Positions 51,188 to 61,449 of a DNA stretch of 64,000 nt are shown here, piece after piece. The position numbers were made by a program, and so were the translations under genes. Under the pieces are notes generated by a model that had not been told where the DNA came from, did not search any database, and was given only the letters and a program-made list of their open reading frames with translations. Numbering within the stretch: the stretch's first letter is position 1; each line of letters begins with the position of its first letter. The stretch covers positions 992,001-1,056,000 of the forward strand of contig NZ_CP102602.1 in NCBI RefSeq assembly GCF_024707485.1. The letters are read 5' to 3'. Origin of the DNA: Thermococcus thermotolerans. Lineage in GTDB: Archaea; Methanobacteriota_B; Thermococci; Thermococcales; Thermococcaceae.

Positions 51188-52630
51188 TCACCTCATGTAC
51201 CTCCTCGCGAATACCGTCAGGAACACCGCCCACATGAACATTCCGAACAGGGCCTCCACCGAGGCAATGACCCTGCCGACACCTATCGGGTGGTAGTCAC
51301 CGTAGCCCAGGGTGGTTGCGGTAACGACGCTGAAGTACTCGTAGTCGAGGAAGCTCATACTCCCCGACAGCCCCTCGACGCTTTTGGTCAGGAAGAAGAG
51401 CAGGGGGAAGAAGACGTTGACGGCGGCCAGCCATATCAGTATGGGCCTCTTCCAGTCAGTGCCGTATTTGCAGGTCAGGTCCGCGAAAAGCCACTCAAAG
51501 AGTGCCTCCATCTTGAGGAAAAGCTTTTTAATGCCCCTCCTCCTTCCGGCCAGGCGGGACTGCCTTTTCTCCACCATCTCCAGGTAATAGTACCTGTCGG
51601 CCCTCTCAAAGTCCCCGTTCCTCTCCCAGCTTATCCTCGCTAAGCGGTAGAGCACCTCCGCCGTGCGGTGGCTGTTGAACCTGCACTCCTCGACCTCAAC
51701 GAATCCCTCGACGTTGAGTTCAACCGGGATGTTGGGCAGAACAGTCGAGTTCCAAGCGAAGTCTCCGTTGAACGACACTCTGCGGAATATCATGTTGCCC
51801 ATGACCCTCGTATGAACGAACTCCGGATTCTTAAGCCAGCTGGCAAGGATCTCCGCGTGCCCGAAGATGTCAAGGTTCTCAAGGACGAGGTTGCCGTGGA
51901 ACCGCCTTATGCTCAACCTCACCTGCCTCTTGAACCTGGCCGCCCTGTCAAATTGAACGTCGCGCATAACAAGGGAGGTGGCCTTGACGCTCCTCTCGGA
52001 GGATGCCGAGGGCTTTATTCCATGCTCCTCAAGGATGCGCCTCATAAGGGGATAGCGGACGTTAATTCCAATCCTTCTCACGTTCTCCAGGCCGCTCAAC
52101 TCTATCCTGCCCACGGCCCTTTTCTCACCGTATTCCTCCTCCCCTTTCCCACCCTGGCCGATGTACTCTGTGGAATTTATCATGAGGTAGCGGACGCTCG
52201 AATTTCTGACGTATACGGAGTTGGAGAACCTCACCCTCAGCAGGTTCAGGCCAAAGACGTGGGAGCCGTGGAGGAGGAACGTCCCCAGCTCACTCCTGAA
52301 GACAACGAGTCTGCCCACCCGGGAGTTGTAGAAGGTTATTCCCGGGACGTTCACCGAGTCAAAGAGTATCGTCTTCACGCGGGAGTTCTTGAAGACTATG
52401 GACTTTTCGGCACGGAAATCGCTGATTTTAACGTCGTACAGGTAAACTCCTTCAAAATAAGTCTGCCCCGCCTTTAGTCTTCTGAGGAAAGCCTCTTCCT
52501 TGACCTTCTTTATCTCCTCACCCAAAAGCCGCTCCCCCTCATCGTAGGGGGTATGGAGGGGACAGTACTTTGAACCCTCGAGGGCCTTCAGCCTGCACTT
52601 CTGCCCGTTCTCGTAGGTGTACTCACACAT
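51188..52630 (-). CDS. K+ channel-like protein with N-terminal zinc finger and beta-helix-like domain
   Basis: A 480-residue protein of three parts. Residues 2-26 show Cys-Cys-Cys-His (C2, C12, C23, H26), a probable zinc finger. Residues 50-330 are a repeated short beta pattern (phrases like IVFKNSRVKTILFDSVNV, VYVRNSSVRYLMIN) like pentapeptide or parallel beta-helix repeats. The C-terminus has two helices (about 393-415 and 456-476) around the selectivity filter TTLGYGD (about 439-445). It should form a tetrameric 2-TM potassium channel. Ligand unknown. Confidence 0.85.
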   Translation of the reverse strand: MCEYTYENGQKCRLKALEGSKYCPLHTPYDEGERLLGEEIKKVKEEAFLRRLKAGQTYFEGVYLYDVKISDFRAEKSIVFKNSRVKTILFDSVNVPGITFYNSRVGRLVVFRSELGTFLLHGSHVFGLNLLRVRFSNSVYVRNSSVRYLMINSTEYIGQGGKGEEEYGEKRAVGRIELSGLENVRRIGINVRYPLMRRILEEHGIKPSASSERSVKATSLVMRDVQFDRAARFKRQVRLSIRRFHGNLVLENLDIFGHAEILASWLKNPEFVHTRVMGNMIFRRVSFNGDFAWNSTVLPNIPVELNVEGFVEVEECRFNSHRTAEVLYRLARISWERNGDFERADRYYYLEMVEKRQSRLAGRRRGIKKLFLKMEALFEWLFADLTCKYGTDWKRPILIWLAAVNVFFPLLFFLTKSVEGLSGSMSFLDYEYFSVVTATTLGYGDYHPIGVGRVIASVEALFGMFMWAVFLTVFARRYMR

Positions 52631-52816
52631 GGCTCTCCCAGGTAAACTCGTTTCCCGAATAATTAAGGTTTTCTACTTTGCGGATTCCACCAACCCCCAG
52701 CCGGCAGGGAAAGCCTCTGAACAAGTCAAATGGACACATAAATACATTAAAGCCGCTTTTGAATCGGGAACCTTTTTAAACCGAAAGCGACTCCCGAAGG
52801 CCTCAAGGTGAGAAAA

Positions 52817-54061
52817 ATGAGCCAGAGGGTAGCCGTCGCTGTGAGAAACGCGTCAGTGGCAAACCGCTACCGCTATATTCCGAAGATGCCGAGGTGGTTT
52901 TACTCCTTCGTACCCTTCAAGGTAGCCACGGGTGGAAGCTCTGCCCTGGTTAGTCTGTACCTTCTTGAACTCGGTGGCAGTGCATCAACCGTTGGCCTGA
53001 CCTTTGCCCTTGCGAGCTTAGCTTCTATGCTTGGCGCTTTATTCTGGGGCAGGCTGAGCGACAGAACCCTCAGGAGAAAGCCCTTCATACTGCTGGGTTT
53101 TGCCAGTGTTCCGGTATTCCTCACCCTCATGTCGCTGGCGAAAACACCCGCTCAGCTCATTGCGGTAAACACTGCCTACGCGTTCTTCCTTGCATCGACC
53201 CTTTCGGTACCGATAGCCCTGGTTCTTAGAAGCGTCAGAAAGCACAACTGGGACTACGGCATAGGAAAGTTTAACGAGGTAAGCGGATGGGGATGGGTTC
53301 TCGGCCTTGTACTAGGGTTCGGGCTGTCCAGGTTTATGACGATACCCCAGCTGTTCCTGACCTTCGGTCTGATGGGAGTTCCATCGATCGTTATGGGGGA
53401 GCGCATGATACGCGAGGTGCCCATCTACATCAACAGAAGATCCATCAGGGCGTTTGGAAACTACGTTGTCGAAAAGGCCAGATACATGCCGTCCTTTATA
53501 CTCCACACAAACTTCAGTCTTCCGGAGGGCCTGAGGAGGTTCTATCTGGCGTTCCTGCTGTTCTGGATAGCGGCGGGTCTCTACTTCCCCCAGATGCCCG
53601 TGCTCCTCTCGGACAGTGGTTATTCCCGCGAGATAATTTACCTGGCTCTGATAGCCAACTCGGCGATAGCGGCCCTTAACTATACCCGCGTGGGTGCGGG
53701 CATGGGGAGGAACAAGGAAGGCACCCTGAGGAAAGGCCTCATGCTCCGGACAGGGGCATTTATTGCGGTAATGGTGGGCATCTTCCTTTCACCGGTGCTG
53801 CTGCCTCTTGCCTTTGCCTCATACGCCCTCGCTGGCTATTCCTGGACATTCATCAGCGTCTCCTCAACGGCCATAGTGAGCGAAAAAGCCGGAGAAAAGG
53901 AGAAGGGCAGTGCCATGGGTACGTACAACGTGATAAGTTCCGCTGGATACATAACCGGGAGCGCAATAAGCGGTGCGCTCATATCATCGGCCGGATTTGG
54001 GGCGACGTTTGGACTCGGGCTTGCCCTACTCGGTGGGAGCATAGCCCTGCTGAGAAAATGA
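52817..54061 (+). CDS. Major facilitator superfamily transporter
   Basis: A 414-residue protein with 12 hydrophobic segments and the MFS loop motif GRLSDRTLRRKPFILLG (about 77-93). A longer central loop (about 197-230) divides two six-helix halves. Substrate cannot be told; the family includes drug and sugar exporters. ATG at 52817 follows AAGGTGAG; GTG upstream belongs to this site. Preceded by TATA-like TTTTTAAACC at 52772-52781. Confidence 0.88.
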   Translation: MSQRVAVAVRNASVANRYRYIPKMPRWFYSFVPFKVATGGSSALVSLYLLELGGSASTVGLTFALASLASMLGALFWGRLSDRTLRRKPFILLGFASVPVFLTLMSLAKTPAQLIAVNTAYAFFLASTLSVPIALVLRSVRKHNWDYGIGKFNEVSGWGWVLGLVLGFGLSRFMTIPQLFLTFGLMGVPSIVMGERMIREVPIYINRRSIRAFGNYVVEKARYMPSFILHTNFSLPEGLRRFYLAFLLFWIAAGLYFPQMPVLLSDSGYSREIIYLALIANSAIAALNYTRVGAGMGRNKEGTLRKGLMLRTGAFIAVMVGIFLSPVLLPLAFASYALAGYSWTFISVSSTAIVSEKAGEKEKGSAMGTYNVISSAGYITGSAISGALISSAGFGATFGLGLALLGGSIALLRK

Positions 54062-54068
54062 AGAAAGG

Positions 54069-55394
54069 TCAGAACTTCAGGACTCTGGCGAGGACGATAA
54101 GCGGATCCCACACCGGAGCGAAGGGCGGTGCGTATGCCAGGTCGGTGAAGAAAACGTCCTTCGTTGTGAAGCCCGCCGTCAGCATGGCGGCGGCGCTGTC
54201 TATTCTCGGCAGTATCTCGGCTCCAACCGCCTGGACACCGAGGAGCCTGCTGGTCTCGTTGTCAACGACGCCCTTGAGCCATATCTCCCTTCCGCCCGGA
54301 TAGTAGTGGGGCTTTGTCCTGGCCTTTATGAACGCGGTTCTGACGTCGTAGCCTTCATTAATAGCCTCGGCCTCAGTTAGGCCAGTCTTCCCAATCTCCA
54401 GGTCAAGGAACTTGGTTATGCTCGTTCCAAGAACGCCCGGGAAGCGGATATCCTTTCCTGCTATGTTGCTTCCGGCGACGTATCCCATCTTGTTGCCGGC
54501 CGGTGCCAGGGGCATCCAGACGCGCCTGCCGGTGATGAGATGCTTTGTCTCGGCAACGTCACCGGCAGCGTAGACATTTTCAACGCTCGTCTCCATCCTC
54601 TCGTTCGCCCATATTGCCCCGGTTTCACCTATCCTCACGCCCAGCTCTCTGGCGAGTTCCGTGTTCGGCTTTATGCCCGTCGCCATAATGACCATGTCCG
54701 CTTTGTATTCGCCGGCGTCGGTGATAACTTTCTCGACTTTTCCATTGCCCTCAAAGCGCAGGGTGCTCTCATTCAGCCGGAGATTAAGGTTCTCCTTCAG
54801 CTTAGCCTCTACGATATCGGTAATCTCCCTGTCGAAGGTTTTCCTCAGAACTCTCTCGCTCCTGCCGATGAGGGTAACGTTCTTGCCCCTCGCAACGAAG
54901 GCCTCCGCCATTTCAAGGGCGATGTACCCCGTACCTATGACAACAACGTCCCTAACGTCGTGCTTCCCCATGTACTCGGTTATGGCAACGGCATCCGGAG
55001 GCAAATCCGCCGTAAAAACCCCCTCCAGACCAAAGCCCTCAATCTCTGGAAGGCTCGGAGAGGCACCGTTGGCGAAGACGAGGTAGTCCCACTCGTAGGT
55101 GTGCTCCCCATCCTCTTCCCTGACGCGGACATTACCCTGTTCTACCTCTACGACCTCCGCCTTCATGTGGAGGTCTATGCCGCGCTTCTTGATGAAGACC
55201 TCCGGAGGATAGTGCATGAGCTTCTCCTTTGGCGAGATGCCCTCGACCACGTAGGGCACACCGCAGGGGGCGTGGCTGACCCATTCCGTTGCCTCGAAGA
55301 CCTTTACGTCCCACTCCGGCCTGAGCCTCTTGACGCGCGATGCAGCACTCATTCCTGCCGCTCCACCGCCTATGATAACAACCGTTTTCTCCAT
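54069..55394 (-). CDS. CoA-disulfide reductase / NAD(P)H sulfur reductase
   Basis: A 441-residue FAD/NAD(P) disulfide reductase: FAD loop [12 protein letters not shown] (residues 9-20), single redox Cys44 in [12 protein letters not shown] loop [13 protein letters not shown] and FAD-binding [10 protein letters not shown]. The Cys44 type is that of CoA-disulfide reductase; the P. furiosus homologue NSR reduces elemental sulfur with NADPH. The SurR operators directly upstream support a sulfur-responsive role. Convergent with the MFS gene. Confidence 0.92.
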   Translation of the reverse strand: MEKTVVIIGGGAAGMSAASRVKRLRPEWDVKVFEATEWVSHAPCGVPYVVEGISPKEKLMHYPPEVFIKKRGIDLHMKAEVVEVEQGNVRVREEDGEHTYEWDYLVFANGASPSLPEIEGFGLEGVFTADLPPDAVAITEYMGKHDVRDVVVIGTGYIALEMAEAFVARGKNVTLIGRSERVLRKTFDREITDIVEAKLKENLNLRLNESTLRFEGNGKVEKVITDAGEYKADMVIMATGIKPNTELARELGVRIGETGAIWANERMETSVENVYAAGDVAETKHLITGRRVWMPLAPAGNKMGYVAGSNIAGKDIRFPGVLGTSITKFLDLEIGKTGLTEAEAINEGYDVRTAFIKARTKPHYYPGGREIWLKGVVDNETSRLLGVQAVGAEILPRIDSAAAMLTAGFTTKDVFFTDLAYAPPFAPVWDPLIVLARVLKF

Positions 55395-55412
55395 GATTCA
55401 TCACCAAAAAAG

Positions 55413-55435
55413 GTTCAAAACTTTGGGTTAAAAAC
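55413..55435 (-). promoter_or_regulatory. Double SurR operator of the CoA-disulfide reductase gene
   Basis: GTT-CAA-AAC-TTTGG-GTT-AAA-AAC is two SurR cores at the exact 5-bp spacing, 19-41 bp before the start codon. It overlaps the likely TATA region (TTTTTAA, minus strand, about 55428-55434), the repressing position, so the gene would be switched on when sulfur inactivates SurR. Confidence 0.85.
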
Positions 55436-55455
55436 CTTGGCGGGACAGAACCGGG

Positions 55456-56622
55456 TCATTCTTTCCTGTCCAGGAGGTACTTCCTGCCCCTGACCTCCAC
55501 AATGCGGTATATCTCCCCCTCTCTGAGCTCCATGTCCGGCCTCTCCAGCTCGTACGTCTCGTAGGTCTTCATATCCATGAGCTGAACCTCGGTCGGAGTT
55601 ATGCTCGTGACCATGGCCTCGCTCTTCTCGCTCTCCACGGTATCTATGCCCTCCCGCTTCACCGTCTTCCAGTCACGGTGTTCGCTTTCACGGGTGGAGA
55701 GGTTCCTGAGGGAGAGACCCTTTCCGTCCACGCGTTCGACCTCGTAGACGTTGCCACGCTTATCCACCACTATGTCCCCCCTCTGAAACTTTGGAATCCT
55801 GATGCTCACACTGGTGCGGTAGACCTCCCTGCTGGTCTGCCTGTCAAGACCGACGAGTTCATAGGCTTCACTTATCGTTCCTCCAAAACGCTCCTTTATC
55901 GCCTGGGCGAGCTTTCTTGCCGAAGAGGTCGAGCCCATGTAGAAATCAAGCCCTTCCTCCTTTTCGATGGTATCCTGGATGAACCCCATTCTGTCTTTCC
56001 TCATTATCTCGTCCACCTTCTCCTCGACGAGCTTCCCTATAACCTTCCGCTCCTCTTCCGTCAGCGGCCTGTCTTCGGCGCGAACCTGAAGTATTGCCTC
56101 GAAATAGCCCCCAAGGAACCTAGAACAGCGGGGACAGACGGTCTGACGGACGTAGACGGTGACGTATTTTGCCTCGTCGTGAAGCTCGTGTTGAAGCTCG
56201 TGTAGTCTGGCCTTAACGCGAATCTCGTACGTTATTATCGCCGGGAAGTATTCAATGTGCCAGTCAACGGGCTGGAAAGCTATCAAGGCTCTTCCAACGG
56301 GGAGTTCCTCAATCTCATCAAGCTCTTCGGGAGAAACTATCCCAAACTCCCTCACCCGTTCATCGAGAGAGTCCCCTATCACCTCAAGGAGCGCATTTTC
56401 AGCGACTTCAAATACCAGCTCATCAAGCTCGTAGGTCAGGGGATCGACCCAGACGCCCCTCTTCTTATAGCTCCCACAGTTCTGACACAGCTCCGTGTTT
56501 ATCTCGCCATCGATCAGCAGAACGGGATTTTCCTTTCTGAAACAGACCTGACAGAGCCCCTCTATGAGCGGGCCCCCCTCACTCTCGCTTATCCCACACC
56601 TATAACAGAACCTCTCGCTCAT
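55456..56622 (-). CDS. NMD3-family ribosome protein
   Basis: A 388-residue protein with N-terminal zinc clusters MSERFCYRCG..CQVC and CQNCG, a third CPRC pair near residue 163, and a C-terminal OB/SH3-like end. Eukaryotic NMD3 exports 60S subunits; archaeal proteins probably act in 50S biogenesis. ATG at 56622 begins the first zinc motif; a 38-residue upstream extension is rejected. It follows the DUF424 gene as in other Thermococcales. Confidence 0.9.
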   Translation of the reverse strand: MSERFCYRCGISESEGGPLIEGLCQVCFRKENPVLLIDGEINTELCQNCGSYKKRGVWVDPLTYELDELVFEVAENALLEVIGDSLDERVREFGIVSPEELDEIEELPVGRALIAFQPVDWHIEYFPAIITYEIRVKARLHELQHELHDEAKYVTVYVRQTVCPRCSRFLGGYFEAILQVRAEDRPLTEEERKVIGKLVEEKVDEIMRKDRMGFIQDTIEKEEGLDFYMGSTSSARKLAQAIKERFGGTISEAYELVGLDRQTSREVYRTSVSIRIPKFQRGDIVVDKRGNVYEVERVDGKGLSLRNLSTRESEHRDWKTVKREGIDTVESEKSEAMVTSITPTEVQLMDMKTYETYELERPDMELREGEIYRIVEVRGRKYLLDRKE

Positions 56623-56668
56623 TCCTCTCACCGGAAGGGAGTGAGGAAGGGAGTTTAAAAACCTAATC

Positions 56669-56968
56669 TCAGAGAAAGAGCTTCGCCATCTGAGCGTGGG
56701 GAACCCCCTGAATCCTGAGCACCCTTGTCTCATCAATGTAGCCCAGTTCTATCGCTTTTCTGACGCATCGCTCGCCAGTGAGGTTGGCGATGGTCGCCTC
56801 TTCCAGCATGGCCCCCAGGGTATTCTCGTCAACCAGTTCTCCCTTGTAAAAGCGCTCCTTGACCTCAAGCCTCAGCTCACCTTCCCTGAAGGTTTTCCCG
56901 AGGAGCTCTTCATCGCAGGCCGCTAGGAGAACTTCCCCCTGAACTCTGTAGACTTTGACATATATCAT
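56669..56968 (-). CDS. DUF424 family protein
   Basis: A 99-residue protein with the DUF424 phrase LLAACDEELLGKTFREGELRLEVKERFYKGELV and NLTGERCVRKAIELGYI. The family is archaeal and uncharacterised. It probably shares a transcript with NMD3 46 bp downstream, suggesting a translation-linked job; this is inference. Confidence 0.88.
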   Translation of the reverse strand: MIYVKVYRVQGEVLLAACDEELLGKTFREGELRLEVKERFYKGELVDENTLGAMLEEATIANLTGERCVRKAIELGYIDETRVLRIQGVPHAQMAKLFL

Positions 56969-57041
56969 TGAGCTACACCGGAGGGAGAAACGCCTGAGGG
57001 TTTAAAAGGGTTGGGTAAATGGAGAAGAAGAGAGAAGGGCA

Positions 57042-60000
57042 TCAGCCCTGGGCTTCAATCTCCTTGACGGCCTTCTCAAGGATGGTGTACGCCTTGAGGA
57101 TGTTCATGTACGCCTTGCGGATGTTCGGCAGTGCAGCTATTGCGAGGTTGTCCCTGCCCGGAGTCAGGTACTTCTCGGCCTCAGCGTAGTACTGGTCGGC
57201 GAGCTGCTTGTAGTGCATGGCCTCCTGGAGGGTCTCGTTGTCGACGCCGAGCTCAACCGCCTTCTGGTAGAGCGGGTCGAACTTCTGGTCGTACCTCCAG
57301 TAGAGCATGTACCAGACGTAGTTCCAGGTGCTGACGATCCAGCGAGAGGTCTTGTATTCAATCGTCAGAGTCACCGGTGAGGCGTACTTGACCTTCAGTA
57401 CGGCGTACTTCGCGTTCTTGCCGTCGAGGACGTAGTAGCTGATCACATGGTCGCCCTTAACGTCGACGTACTGGGTATCGACCGGCAGTGTTACGAGGAC
57501 GTAACCGGTCGTTCCGCTCGGACCCTCAACCGTCAGGTCTATGCTCGTACCCGTGTCGTGGTAGCCCGTGACCGTACCGAGTCCAACCGCGACGTAGGGT
57601 GACAACTGGGTGGCGGAGTAAACCTTATTCTCCGCGAGCTCCTTGACCTTAACCGTCACTTCCTTGGAGGTGTCCTGGTAGTAGTCGCTGAAGACCTGAA
57701 TGTTGAACGTCTGCTCCATGTGGAGAGGTGTGAAGTACACCTCGACTTCACCGTTGTCCGTATAGTACTCCCTGCCGTTCACGACGACCTTTGCCGGAGT
57801 GTCTATCCTCTCCATCGTTGCAAGGTCGAGGAGCCTTATCTTGAGCACCGACTGCTTTCCGAGGGTGGCTTCCGGATACACCACCACGTACATTTCAGGC
57901 ATGCCTACCTGGAACAGCATCGGCGCGTAGGTCATAGTCTCCCCAGTGTCTGCGTTGAGGAGTCCGAGCACTCCGAGGTAAGTACCTGGAGCGGAAAGGT
58001 CTACTTTAGCGCCGATGGATTCCGAGGTGCCCATGCCAAATGCAAACGGAGTGCTGTCGACTGTCACATCACCGTTGTCGCCGAGCACCTGGTAGTAGAA
58101 GGTGTAGTGGATCGGGTTGTATCCGACAGTGTCATATCCATAGACCATTATCAGGTAGTATCCCGTCTCGGGCATGAACTTTTCGAAGACCTCATCGCTG
58201 GTTGGGCCGATCTGGTCATAGTATACTACATAGTTCGTGAAGTTGAGAAGGTCATCGAGTGTTGGGAAGTACAGCACGTACAGGTCGAGATCTGCCGTTG
58301 GATCCTCCGGCTCGGTGATTCCAAACCTGATGAAGTATGTGGTCGGATCAACGTAGAAGGCCCCAATGACATCCCAGTCGTCCTGACTGACGTTCCTGAC
58401 CATTGCATATGCCTGGTCAAGCCTTCCAAGGCCATATCCAACAGCAACGGCGTTGAAGTCGCCGTAGTTGTTCTCTACCTTAGCCCCAACGCTGACGTTG
58501 GCCGGAGACGGGACGTCTTTCTTGATGATCTCTGGTGTTATTGAAACGGACGCAGCGCTCACTTCGATCTCATAGTGCGCATCTTCGTAGCCGGTTGTGG
58601 CGTAGGAGCTGACGCTGACGTAAGCTGTTATCTCCCAGACGCCCTCAACCGGATCCTGTACCACCCACGTGTATTCAAGCGGTCCTCCTGGGCCGACGTA
58701 GTAGTATCCGGGCACTCCGTCGTAGACAACGCCGCCCATTGGCCTCGCGATGACGAGCTTGACCCTGCCCATTGGAGTGCCGTTGGCATCCGTCGGGACG
58801 CGGAGGGTGACGCGGAGCTCCTTGGTTCCCCTCGGCACCTCGAAGAAGTAGTGCTTGGCCTCACCCGGTTTGCCGGTGTCGGTGATCTTGGCGCTGGTCC
58901 CGCCGTTCTTGTTTGCGGGTATGTCAACGGTCACCGCGACATAACCATCGATGTAGCTGGTGTCCGGATCGTCGATGTAAATCAGACCCACGTAGGTGCC
59001 GCTCTTCTGGAGCTTGGAGTAGTCGATGTTTATGGAGAACTGCCCGATGAGGTCACTTATGTACATGGCATTGGCGCCGTGTATGGTGACCTCGGTAGTG
59101 TTCGGTATGATCCAGTCAACGTTGGTGCTTATCTTGTATGTCTTGTTCTCGAAGACGTACCAGAGGCCCCATCCGGGCTCGTACGTCATCGGCGAGAAGT
59201 ATATCGGGACGCTGCCTGGATACTCGTCCCTTATGTAGACTCCCCTGTAGAGGTACGGATAGCCGAACATGTACTGGAAGTAGCCGTTGAAGTCAACGTA
59301 CGCCTGAGAAATCGGGATGAGCGGCTGCTCAATCGGGTTCTTGAAGCTGGTGAAGGTTGTGCCCGCGAAGATGTAAGTGGTCGGTTCCTGGCTGAGCTCT
59401 TCGAGTTTGGCTATGGCCTTATCGACCTGTATGAGGCCGAAGCCCTGGTCTATCAGGGTCTGGTTCGTGGGCTTGGCGCTGAGTTCAAGGGCGCGCTTGA
59501 TCATTATCGGGTTGTAGGTGATGTTGTGCTGCTTGGCGTAGCTTATCATGAGGGCAACTGCACCGCTGACGTGCGGAGTGGCCATTGAGGTGCCGCTCCA
59601 GAATCCGTAATACCTGTAGGGGTTTCCGTAAAGGACCGTGTACCACATCGGGAGGCTTGAGAATATTGCAGTTCCCGGGGCCATCACGTCTGGGTCGAGG
59701 AGACCGTCCATCCTCGGTCCCCTGCTGGAGCTCATGGCCGGGCCGTTCATAACTCCCGGCAGGCCGTAGAGAAGCTCCCACCTCTCGCTTTCCCAGTAGT
59801 TGCCGACCGTTATGGCCAGGTCGCTGTCCCCAGGGGCGTGAACGCTGTTGGTTGTCGGTCCCTCGTTTCCAGCGGCAATGGCAAACGTAACCCCGTAAAT
59901 GTCGGTAAGCAGGTTGACGTAGAATATCTCCGGGGTCTCAAGTCCGTCGTTTATCTCGCCGCCGCCACCGAGGGACATGCTGATGACGTCGGCACCCATA

Positions 60001-61307
60001 AGGGTCGCGTATATCATCCCGCTGATTATCCAGCTGGTTCTTCCAAAGCCGAGCTCTCCAGGCAGGACCTTGACCTCGATGAGCTGGGCGTTGGGTGCAA
60101 CGCCGTAGACGCCGTAGAACACAGGGTCAGTGGGCAGACCAACGCCCGCAACGGTGCCGCTGACGTGGGTGCCGTGTCCGTGGGCGTCCCACATGAAGTA
60201 GGCGTAGCCCTCATCGGGCTCGAACTCTATGAACGCAACGTTGACCTTGGTTGTGTTAACAGTGACGTAGTCCCCGCTGATGTCATAAATTCTCATCGGC
60301 TGGTCGTTGGTGAAGTTGTTGTCGAGGTTGAAGTCTATGTAGGCGGTGAAGTTACCGCTCTGGTTGACTATAAGAACCGGATAAACATCACTGAGGTCTC
60401 CAAAGAGGCCCAGGCCGTACGGGTCGTAGGGGGTCGCGCTGAAGTTGTTGAGGTCGAAGTACCTCTCGGGAAGGAGGCCGATGTAGTATGTATCGCCAGT
60501 TATGTTGCCGACATAATAGGTGCCCATTGTGTAGTTGGTGTATGCAGGGTGACCGTAATAGTCAGCATAGACTCCCCAGAAGACAGTGACGTTCTTGTTG
60601 ACGGTGATAGTTCCTCCGACGGGAGTGGTGGTGTTGTAGTATATCTGGGCCATACCCTCGTCGCTCTCGTCATAGATGTCAATAATCTTCTTCCTTCCAT
60701 CGAGGGTCGTCTGGAGGAACGGGTGCCCAACATCCACACCCGTATCAAGAACGGCAACTGTAACGTTGTCTCCATAGACACCATAGTCAGTCCAGACGTT
60801 GTACGCGTCTATGGTGAAAACGCTCATGAACATTTCTGGGAGGGAGAGGGAGTCCCTTGCAGGAGCGTTGGGAGCAGTTCCATCCTCGGGAGCCACAGGT
60901 TCCTGGAGCTTGACAGTCCTGTCCTTCCACACATGCAGGATACCAGGAATGTTCTGGAGCTCCTCCACCCTGGAAACGGGCATCTCCACGACTATGAACT
61001 GATACTCGGGTTTACTTATTGGATCGATCTTTCCAAGCTTTTTAAGGGCATTGTATACCTCCATCTTGTGGTCTCTATCCGGTGCGACTATCAGTCGTAC
61101 GGTTTTGTCACTGGTCTTCAGGATATTCTGTATTTCCTTTTGGAGAATTTCACCGCTGATGAATTGCTCAGGATGAGCATTGTTTGTGGTTTCTACTTTG
61201 ACAGGGTTAGATGGGGCGGCAAAGACAGGTGTTGCTGAAAACGCTACTGAAGCTGCCGATAGTACGAGCACCGCCACAATCAAAAGACTCAAGGCCTTCC
61301 GATTCAT
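57042..61307 (-). CDS. Pyrolysin-like secreted subtilisin protease (S8)
   Basis: A 1421-residue protein with signal peptide (cut after VFA at residue 30), inhibitor-like propeptide (about 31-150), then a catalytic domain: Asp188 in VAVLDTGVD, His378 in HGHGTHVSG, oxyanion Asn481 and Ser574 in SGTSMATPH. The 190-residue insert between Asp and His is typical for pyrolysin/stetterlysin. The rest is beta-rich, with PPC-like parts, ending in a helical tail (about 1370-1421). It degrades peptides outside the cell for this peptide-fermenting organism. RBS GGAGGTGTC precedes the ATG. Confidence 0.93.
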   Translation of the reverse strand: MNRKALSLLIVAVLVLSAASVAFSATPVFAAPSNPVKVETTNNAHPEQFISGEILQKEIQNILKTSDKTVRLIVAPDRDHKMEVYNALKKLGKIDPISKPEYQFIVVEMPVSRVEELQNIPGILHVWKDRTVKLQEPVAPEDGTAPNAPARDSLSLPEMFMSVFTIDAYNVWTDYGVYGDNVTVAVLDTGVDVGHPFLQTTLDGRKKIIDIYDESDEGMAQIYYNTTTPVGGTITVNKNVTVFWGVYADYYGHPAYTNYTMGTYYVGNITGDTYYIGLLPERYFDLNNFSATPYDPYGLGLFGDLSDVYPVLIVNQSGNFTAYIDFNLDNNFTNDQPMRIYDISGDYVTVNTTKVNVAFIEFEPDEGYAYFMWDAHGHGTHVSGTVAGVGLPTDPVFYGVYGVAPNAQLIEVKVLPGELGFGRTSWIISGMIYATLMGADVISMSLGGGGEINDGLETPEIFYVNLLTDIYGVTFAIAAGNEGPTTNSVHAPGDSDLAITVGNYWESERWELLYGLPGVMNGPAMSSSRGPRMDGLLDPDVMAPGTAIFSSLPMWYTVLYGNPYRYYGFWSGTSMATPHVSGAVALMISYAKQHNITYNPIMIKRALELSAKPTNQTLIDQGFGLIQVDKAIAKLEELSQEPTTYIFAGTTFTSFKNPIEQPLIPISQAYVDFNGYFQYMFGYPYLYRGVYIRDEYPGSVPIYFSPMTYEPGWGLWYVFENKTYKISTNVDWIIPNTTEVTIHGANAMYISDLIGQFSINIDYSKLQKSGTYVGLIYIDDPDTSYIDGYVAVTVDIPANKNGGTSAKITDTGKPGEAKHYFFEVPRGTKELRVTLRVPTDANGTPMGRVKLVIARPMGGVVYDGVPGYYYVGPGGPLEYTWVVQDPVEGVWEITAYVSVSSYATTGYEDAHYEIEVSAASVSITPEIIKKDVPSPANVSVGAKVENNYGDFNAVAVGYGLGRLDQAYAMVRNVSQDDWDVIGAFYVDPTTYFIRFGITEPEDPTADLDLYVLYFPTLDDLLNFTNYVVYYDQIGPTSDEVFEKFMPETGYYLIMVYGYDTVGYNPIHYTFYYQVLGDNGDVTVDSTPFAFGMGTSESIGAKVDLSAPGTYLGVLGLLNADTGETMTYAPMLFQVGMPEMYVVVYPEATLGKQSVLKIRLLDLATMERIDTPAKVVVNGREYYTDNGEVEVYFTPLHMEQTFNIQVFSDYYQDTSKEVTVKVKELAENKVYSATQLSPYVAVGLGTVTGYHDTGTSIDLTVEGPSGTTGYVLVTLPVDTQYVDVKGDHVISYYVLDGKNAKYAVLKVKYASPVTLTIEYKTSRWIVSTWNYVWYMLYWRYDQKFDPLYQKAVELGVDNETLQEAMHYKQLADQYYAEAEKYLTPGRDNLAIAALPNIRKAYMNILKAYTILEKAVKEIEAQG

Positions 61308-61357
61308 CCTGACACCTCCGGGTTGTAATGTTCACCTATATTGTGGATAGAGCACCG

Positions 61358-61366
61358 ATATAAACG
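61358..61366 (-). promoter_or_regulatory. TATA box of the pyrolysin-like gene
   Basis: GTTTATAT on the minus strand lies 51-59 bp before the ATG, so transcription starts about 25 bp before it with room for the GGAGG site. Confidence 0.55.
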
Positions 61367-61449
61367 TTTCGCACCACACGGTTGTATAATCCACCTTAAC
61401 TGCCATATTACAACTTGAATGATTATTCAAGGACATTGGTGACCGCGCT

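Noticed and set aside
59838-61238. A 466-codon open frame antisense to the pyrolysin-like gene
   Set aside because: It mirrors the codon structure of the protease, has no ribosome-binding site and no family features; the protease has signal peptide and catalytic triad.
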